DNA of 64,000 nt. It comes from Romanomermis culicivorax. Its lineage: Eukaryota > Nematoda > Enoplea > Mermithida > Mermithidae. The notes beneath the pieces were generated by a model. That model searched no databases. It had not been told where the DNA came from and saw nothing but the letters and a program-made list of their open reading frames with translations. The DNA lies in contig CAWUHX010000122.1 of the NCBI GenBank assembly GCA_963922205.1, positions 950,247 through 1,014,246 on the forward strand. The letters are read 5' to 3'. This document shows, one piece after another, positions 58,101-64,000 of the stretch. How positions within the stretch are numbered: the stretch's first letter is position 1; each line of letters begins with the position of its first letter. A program made the translations under genes and the position numbers.

Positions 58101-61100
58101 TGCCAGTCTCGGTTCCATAGTAATGGAATATAGTTCGGGGTTACATATTTCCATTTTTCTGTGGCCTTTGGTCGAAAATTTTCCATCTTATGAAAATTGG
58201 AAGCTGTTTTTCCATTTTTTCAGAAGCTTCAAAATTTACTACCGTTCTCTCATTTTGGTTGCGTTCTATCATTTATCACAAAATATATCTTTAAAAAGTT
58301 TGAAAGTTATGTTTTAAAATGTCATGAAATTCATTAATGAGCATTATAAATATGTTAATTCTTAATTTCAGGTATTTACCTTACTTTTCGAAGGGCGCCT
58401 GACAACGCGCCGTCGAATCTTCTGGCTGTTACTGACGTCTGCATCATTTTAACCAATAAAGGTGAAACGGCTCCGCATACGTTTTATAAAATCAACAAAA
58501 ATTTAAACAAAGGTATGGTGGGTAGCGACGTTTTTATCTGCTACAAAAAATCTTTGGCTAATTCGTCGCGTATCGCCTACAAACCGGCCATTTTGGATCG
58601 TTTCCCCATGCAGGATTATCCTGAATATCCGCTATCCAAAAGCGTACCGTTGTTCGGTCTTCCTATGGGCGCCGTCTTGGAATGTTGGCCGGCTAAATGT
58701 CCTACGCCGACGCGTCAATTTTCAACTTTCGTTTTGACGGATCAGAAAGGTGCAGTTAATCTCCCTGGAAAATTTTTCCTTGAATTTCCCGGAGCTTTGT
58801 AAGATTCTCTTGAAATATATGACAATTTTCTAACATTTACAATCTTCCTTTGAGGTTGTTTAACCGTGAATCAATTCCGTGGTCCAAATTTTATTATTTT
58901 GTTTATAATCTTTAGGTCGAAAATTATACGGCGCCGCCGTATCGTTCTACGAAAATTACAACAAACCTTTAACGGCTCGTCAGACGGAGAAATTGGGGTT
59001 GTTGAATCCGCCCGACGCACAGTGCCGCTTAGGTAGCCTATCGGATAGTACGTCGACCAACGATCCAGCCGAACAAATGACCTTTCACACGAATAAATGC
59101 ATTTGCCTGGTCAGCCGTTACCCATTTTTCAATTCGTTCAAGAGATTTTTGTTCTGGCTACATCGAATGGCCGTCATGGGACGCTATTCGTTGCCTATAG
59201 AGCGCTACATAAGTCATTTGATGTATGAAGTGCCGTTTCCAACGGCTAGACGACCGAGGATTATGGTGCAAGTGAGAAGAAGGTTTCATTCAGGAAAAAA
59301 ATATCACAAATTTTTTATAAAATGTTATATTAATTTATAGAATTGATTTTTCTGAATGGTTATCTCGAATTTTAACATAAATTTAAACTTTCTTATTCTA
59401 TTATTATAGTATTTGGTGTTTTCCCGTAAGGATTAACTTTTATTTTTTCTCGTCTTCCCTCAGATTGGTCACGAAAGAATCCTCTTCGATAACCCCGAAG
59501 ACTCTCCTTTGCCAATCAACGGTGCCTCATACGTCGACGCTTTGAGGATTTTGAGCGCAGAAAATTACATCTATCTGATGATGCTAACTTTATTGGAGCA
59601 AAAAATTCTGATCCATTCACTGCGGCCGTGGTATTTGACGAGCGTGGCCGAAGCGTTGACAACCCTGATTTTTCCATTTCATTGGCAATGTCCTTACATA
59701 CCGCAATGTCCGTTAGACTTAGCTGGAGTTCTCCATGCTCCTTTACCATTCGTAGTTGGTGTTGATAGTCGATATTTCGAACTGTATGAAGGTAATTTTT
59801 ATTCAAATAAGTTTCAACATTTATTTACCTTGCGGCAATTGCTTTCTATAAACTGATGCCTTTGTTTTTCTCCTGTCAGACCCGCCACGAGACGTCACGT
59901 GCATCGACTTAGACACCAACACGATTTCTCAATCAGAAATTCGACAAAAATTGAAATCGACTCTTCTTCCTAAACGAGCCCTTAAAGCACTGAAGCAGAC
60001 GCTAGAAAGTCTGGAAGCAAACATTATGCAAGAAGAATTTCACGTTCGAGAAATGCGCAGCTCATATAAACAAGTGATAATTTATATTCATAAAATTTTT
60101 CTAGAATTTACTATTTCGTTAATTTTTAGAGCTTTTTACCTGTCGAATTGGACCTTAGAATCCACCATCGACGACGAAATTTTGAACTTCAAATTCAAGA
60201 AGCTTTTTTACGTTTTATGATTTCCATAATGAAAGGTTACCAACATTATTTGAAACCGATTCGAACCCAGCCTGTAGCAGGCGCTACGGACTTGGAAGCT
60301 TTGTTCGATATCAGTGGATTTTTGAGAAGCCGCGGCGATAAATCTAGTCACGAATTTTATAAAATGTTGATTAATACGCAATTATTTATAAGGTAAAGTC
60401 AAAAGTATGCTCATTTTTTGCGGCTCCTAGTTTAATTTTACATACAATACACTAAAAACCGTACTCTGAGCAAAACCGCTTCTTCTAATTGACGATGCTT
60501 GAGGTAGTGGTACTTTCCACACTTAAGGCCCTGTCAAACTTCACCGCGCGGCGCCGGTTGTTCTATTCATACCAAAAAGCGGCGCCGGTCGGCGCCGCGC
60601 GGTACCACGTTTGAAGTATGAATAGGTTTTTGTAATTTTTGCGGCGCCGCCATCAGGTTTCAACTGGACCGAAGTTTTCGAACAAGTTATGTATTCTAAA
60701 GTTGCAGCATACTGTTGTTATAACATATTGTTGCATACTGTGACATCCATACATGTAGTGGAATCATATTTTTCACTTGAGTGGTGAATTTTGACACTTG
60801 TCAAATTATTTTACAAAATTTATTACGTAATTTTCAATTAAGATTTACCAAGAAGTTGATCACTCAATTTGCAATGAAGACATTAATATGTAAAAATTAT
60901 GAATATGCAAAGTAGATGTAAACATGTTCCTACAGCAAGTGTACTCGCACATTTCGATTGTACCTTTATTCCCCCAACGTCCCTTTTCGGCAAATATCCC
61001 GATTGTCCGAAAGTTCATATTCCCCGTAGGTCCCGATTCCCCGAGTAATGAATAAATTTCCTATTTCCCCGAAAAATGCATTAGCGCCTATTCCCTGAAC

Positions 61101-63972
61101 GTCCCGATTTCCCGGATACTAGGGAAAGGATGGATCCACTTTGAATCTGGGTCCTAAACAGCAGGTCCGACCGGACCCAGATCAGATCTGGATCCTGTAT
61201 ATAGCAGATAGGTATCTGAATTAAAAATTTGTGTATGTACAGGATGAGCCAAAAAAAAGGCGACCGGTACTGACTTTTATAGCTTCCGAACACGTGAAGC
61301 TTTTTTAGTGCGGTTTCCTTTCATCGATAGATAAAACATTTGGCATAAAGACTGCAAAGTTTCAGTCAGATTTCTTGAATTTTGACTGACTAAAATCAAA
61401 AATACTAAACGTCGATTTTTTTGATAATGAATATTTAAAAATTTACAGAATTAACATGTTTCACGGCAGAAAAGCACAATAGATCCAATCATAAGAACCA
61501 TATAATAGCTTGAAACTACAAGAGAGCCGATTTAGTGTGTCCTAATTTCTGTTTCACCAATAATTTAAATCGTTTTTCGATCTGGTCAATGACAGAGTTT
61601 ATTTTGCTTCAATTTTGTTTTTTTTCCAATTTCATAACAAAAACTCTTGATTTTGGCGAAATTTTGATCATATTGAAATAAGAAGTTGCTGACTTAAAAT
61701 TACGCGTAACTTACAAATCTGGGTGATTTTCAAAGTATTGTTGTGTGTAAACAGCTTTACAAAACTTTCTTTCACAATAGGACAACTTTTACTTTCATTT
61801 CACAACTTTTACTTTTCGAAAAATCATCACTTTTACTAAATTTCTGTTTGTACAGTAACCATCAATGCTGGGAGCATAAACTTTGGGCCTTGTAACAAAG
61901 ACAAACAGGGCATTCTGATGCAGCAATCCGCATTATAAAACCTTCGTCCATTCAAAAGTTATGGAAGTCAGCACCGGTCGCCTTTTTTTTGGCTCACCCT
62001 GTATATTCAATTTTTCAAAATTAATTTATATATAATTGATATTTCTCAGCAGTTAAAGAGCTATTAATCGTTGGAATGAGAAGCAAATTGAAGCAAGAGC
62101 CCAAAATCTTTAGACTAGGCTTTTCTGCAAGCTTCTATCTGCACCGTGCAAGAATGATTGATTTTTATTTTTCTTTTGCGCTTTTTATTTTTCAATTTTT
62201 TTTTGTATTTTTCATCTTTTTCGCATTTTTCGTATTTCGCATTTGTCGAGACAGGTAATGCACTTTTTTTGAGAAGAGCAAAATCCAAAAGTAAAAAAGC
62301 GGCGCCGTATGTATAGTATGAATAGTATGTATGATATAGTATTATAGTATGTATGTATGAATAGTATGTATGATATAGTATTATAGTATGTATGTATGAA
62401 TAGTATGAATATAGTAGAATATAGTATGAACAGGACAACCGGCGCCGCGCGGAACGTCGCGGCGAAGTATGACGGGGCCTTTAGTGTATAGATAGTTTCG
62501 ATAGTTATAGTATAATCACAATATTTTTTATAAAAAGTCTGACGTGATACGCTAGCACTTTTCTGACGAAAATCTGTTTAAATTTGTTTATAGATCATCT
62601 AAAGGAAATCAATCTCTAGTAAGCAGTACAATTTACAATTTCTCCCATTTTACAATTTCCGTTTCAGAATTTTCTCTTACAAAATGACGTCTACCAAATG
62701 ATCCGAATTGTCTATGTCAGTGCAAACAAGCTAAATCATTCTAGATTATGTTGTGATCATCTCGAAAAATGATCTATCAGATGGGATAAGAAACGCACAC
62801 GGAGCAGTAATTCTTCAAAATTGCGTTTTTTGAAATTAGTATTAAGTTGAAGCACAGTATATGCCCCATTCACGAGAAAATTATCGTTTTGCATCTTAAA
62901 CCGCAATGCGAAAAATATCAGTACCGGAAAAAATTGGTATTTTTAGTGAGCATCATCTTTTCATCTGCTCCTGCCTATTTTCATTTCGGCTACGGCGCTT
63001 AATTGTAAAATTTCATTTTTTTGTCTAATGAAAGTATCGAAAGTAAAATCTCCGACAATTATGAGTTGACTTTTTAAAATTGTAATCCCGAAAACTGCGT
63101 TCCTCGATTTTCGATATTTTTATCATAATTTACTGAATGTGTGATATACTGTGCCATGTATAGAACGAACAAGTATCAGATGCAATAAATTGACTGTATG
63201 TTTTCAGAACTGTCATGAAGTGATATCAATCGTACTAAAATCTTCAGTATAACATAAATTGAGATTTTTACGAATACATGATCATCATAGATCAGCACAA
63301 AATTTCATCCAGAAATATTTTTCTTCTTAGTGTATAGATCCAATCGTTCAACGCTTTTTGATTCCCGCCAAAATTGTAGCTTAATTTGTTTCTTTTCTGC
63401 AGATTTATTGAAGAACGTTCTTTCTTATCTGACAAAGATCGTAACGCTTATTTGGCGTTTTTCGACGAATGTATGGATAAAGCGGAATATCAGCCGATGC
63501 AGCTGCAAGCGCAAGCGATGACGTCTCCCATGACTCCCCTTTCCAGCGAAATGCAGGTAAAAAATTTTCCGAAAGTAGGGTAAGCAAAATTTTCAATCAT
63601 TTTTTTGGTTTTTTGGAAGTTTTTTGGTAGTTGGAAGATTGGAAGAATTTCCTATTTTTTGACATCATCGTTGCTTAAAATTTTAAATAATCATTTGATT
63701 TATGCACATGTTAACGTTATTTTTCCAGCAAACTGCATCAAAAACGTATTCCGATCTGCTCGTTTCGAACGAAAATCACCTTTTGGAATTTGACGAAAAT
63801 CCTTCGCATTCGAGAACGCTGTCCTATTCGCCCCCGCCGGAATTAGTTGCCAGTAATCGCGATGCCGGTGATCAAGAAAATCGCAAAACTTTTTGCTACA
63901 TTGGATGCGGCGGTTTTCCAAAATTGGACATCGATTATTTTGCCTTGGATAAATTGATTACTGAAGATAAAG
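52190..63972 (+). CDS. DENND4/CRAG-type DENN-domain Rab guanine exchange factor (3' end outside window)
   Basis: Nine coding exons keep one frame: 52190-52351, 56337-56574, 58372-58749, 58916-59271, 59464-59791, 59880-60073, 60130-60392, 63403-63556, 63729-63972, then a donor GTCAG. The ATG at 52190 opens [20 protein letters not shown], the usual DENND4 start. Next come [20 protein letters not shown] and an MABP-like region ([34 protein letters not shown]), uDENN ([33 protein letters not shown]), cDENN ([49 protein letters not shown]) and dDENN ([40 protein letters not shown]). Family role: GEF for Rab10/Rab8-type GTPases, in polarised basement-membrane secretion in flies. The PPR-like C-terminal region is not in the window. 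Confidence 0.88.
52863..53788. mobile_element. 926 bp TIR element with 5 bp target duplication
   Basis: Ends GGCGGTAAGTTTGTTGGCGG and its inverse (CGGCTAACAAACATACCGCC), flanked on both sides by CCAAG (52858-52862 and 53789-53793). Each end has subterminal repeats of TAATCGGCGATTA/GGATTAAA words (five or more per end), as in elements whose transposase binds subterminal motifs. No transposase frame inside. It lies in the first coding intron of the DENN-domain gene. Confidence 0.75.
53794..56336. other. Rest of the first DENN-gene intron
   Basis: About 2.5 kb of AT-rich intron. The frames it contains are short and lack family similarity, and I saw no repeat pair as clear as the upstream element. 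Nothing supported. Confidence 0.35.
56692..58116. repeat. 1.4 kb long inverted repeat (foldback-like) in a DENN-gene intron
   Basis: The left arm begins GACGAGAGCGGCAAAATCAA and the right arm ends in the inverse (TCGATTTTGCCAGTCTCGG). Inward, the arms also match over CGGCAATAATTGATGTACAT versus ATGCTCATCAATTATTGCTG, and GTGCGGCCAATTCGCATGAA versus TTCATGCGAATTGGCCGCAC. The left arm is partly duplicated (GCCGAGACCGGCAA and AAAATTTTT blocks repeat at about 56700-56830 and 56975-57110). The spacer is about 300 bp around 57375-57690. It nearly fills intron 56575-58371 and would give a long double-stranded RNA stem when transcribed. Confidence 0.65.
61238..62003. mobile_element. Non-autonomous mariner-like element nested in the ~2 kb element
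   Basis: 766 bp. Ends TACAGGATGAGCCAAAAAAA and the inverse TTTTTTTTGGCTCACCCTGTA, extended inward by AGGCGACCGGTACTGACTTTTA versus AGTTATGGAAGTCAGCACCGGTCGCC, so the TIRs are about 45 bp. TA at both borders fits the Tc1/mariner target. Internally it has no open transposase frame. Confidence 0.75.
62308..62432. repeat. Tandem AGTATG-type array
   Basis: Repeats of TATGTATGAATAGTATGTATGATATAGTATTATAG with a unit of about 40-45 bp, roughly 2.5 copies, at the inner edge of the right end of the ~2 kb element. Open frames across it come from repetition. Confidence 0.6.
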
Positions 63973-64000
63973 GTCAGTACTCTGCGTTGATACCACTGCT

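Larger units (their letters stand above)
60520..62487. mobile_element. TIR element of ~2 kb with GGCGCC-rich ends
   Basis: The left end ACACTTAAGGCCCTGTCAAA, then CCGCGCGGCGCCGGTTGTTC, is matched in inverse at the right end (GACAACCGGCGCCGCGCGGA, then GACGGGGCCTTTAGTGT). No transposase is seen. The interior holds a mariner-like element (61238-62003) and, near the right end, a tandem array. It lies in the 60393-63402 intron of the DENN-domain gene. Confidence 0.65.

Noticed and set aside
62115-62438. Open frame with repeated [15 protein letters not shown] on the minus strand
   Set aside because: The repetition is the translation of the AGTATG tandem array; it lies inside a non-autonomous transposon.

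Overview
The window is animal nuclear DNA. It is AT-rich, with split genes, GT-AG introns ending mostly in TTTTCAG or TTTTAG, many 48-60 bp introns, and frequent scattered TACTGTAG/CTACAGTA words. Together these suggest a nematode or close relative. That is inference: no rRNA, SL RNA or other marker was found. Three blocks are visible.

(1) 1-22795, + strand: the 3' part of a large gene of 25 visible exons encoding an animal haem peroxidase (MPO/peroxinectin family) with two tandem peroxidase domains. The first domain has lost the family's haem-binding and catalytic residues. The second keeps them and ends in a Cys-rich tail. The introns carry small transposons and decayed partial copies of one exon.

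(2) 24895-44542: a 19.6 kb Polinton/Maverick (adintovirus-like) element bounded by inverted repeats. From left to right it has a small + strand gene with weak HMG-box resemblance; a tightly packed minus-strand block (double jelly-roll major capsid protein, basic virion-like protein, putative penton, small membrane protein, adenain-type protease, retrovirus-like integrase with chromodomain, two conserved Polinton proteins or small proteins, HMG-box-like protein, type II membrane protein, packaging ATPase, two-exon unknown protein); and, divergently, an 11-exon protein-primed family B DNA polymerase. The polymerase carries one in-frame TGA just before palm motif C. The other genes are open. The TIRs are nearly identical near the ends and contain terminal hairpin repeats and duplicated ~0.4 kb blocks.

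(3) 44543-64000: a small basic-protein gene on the minus strand, then about 6 kb of non-autonomous repeats (GC-tract elements, palindromic repeats, a hairpin element). After that come the first nine coding exons, + strand, of a DENND4/CRAG-type DENN-domain Rab-GEF gene that runs off the right edge. Its introns hold a 926 bp TIR element with a 5 bp target duplication, a 1.4 kb long inverted repeat, and a roughly 2 kb TIR element with a mariner-like element nested inside.

Exon joins were derived by hand from splice signals, phase and family similarity. All joins given keep one reading frame through the gene. No alignments or searches were run.
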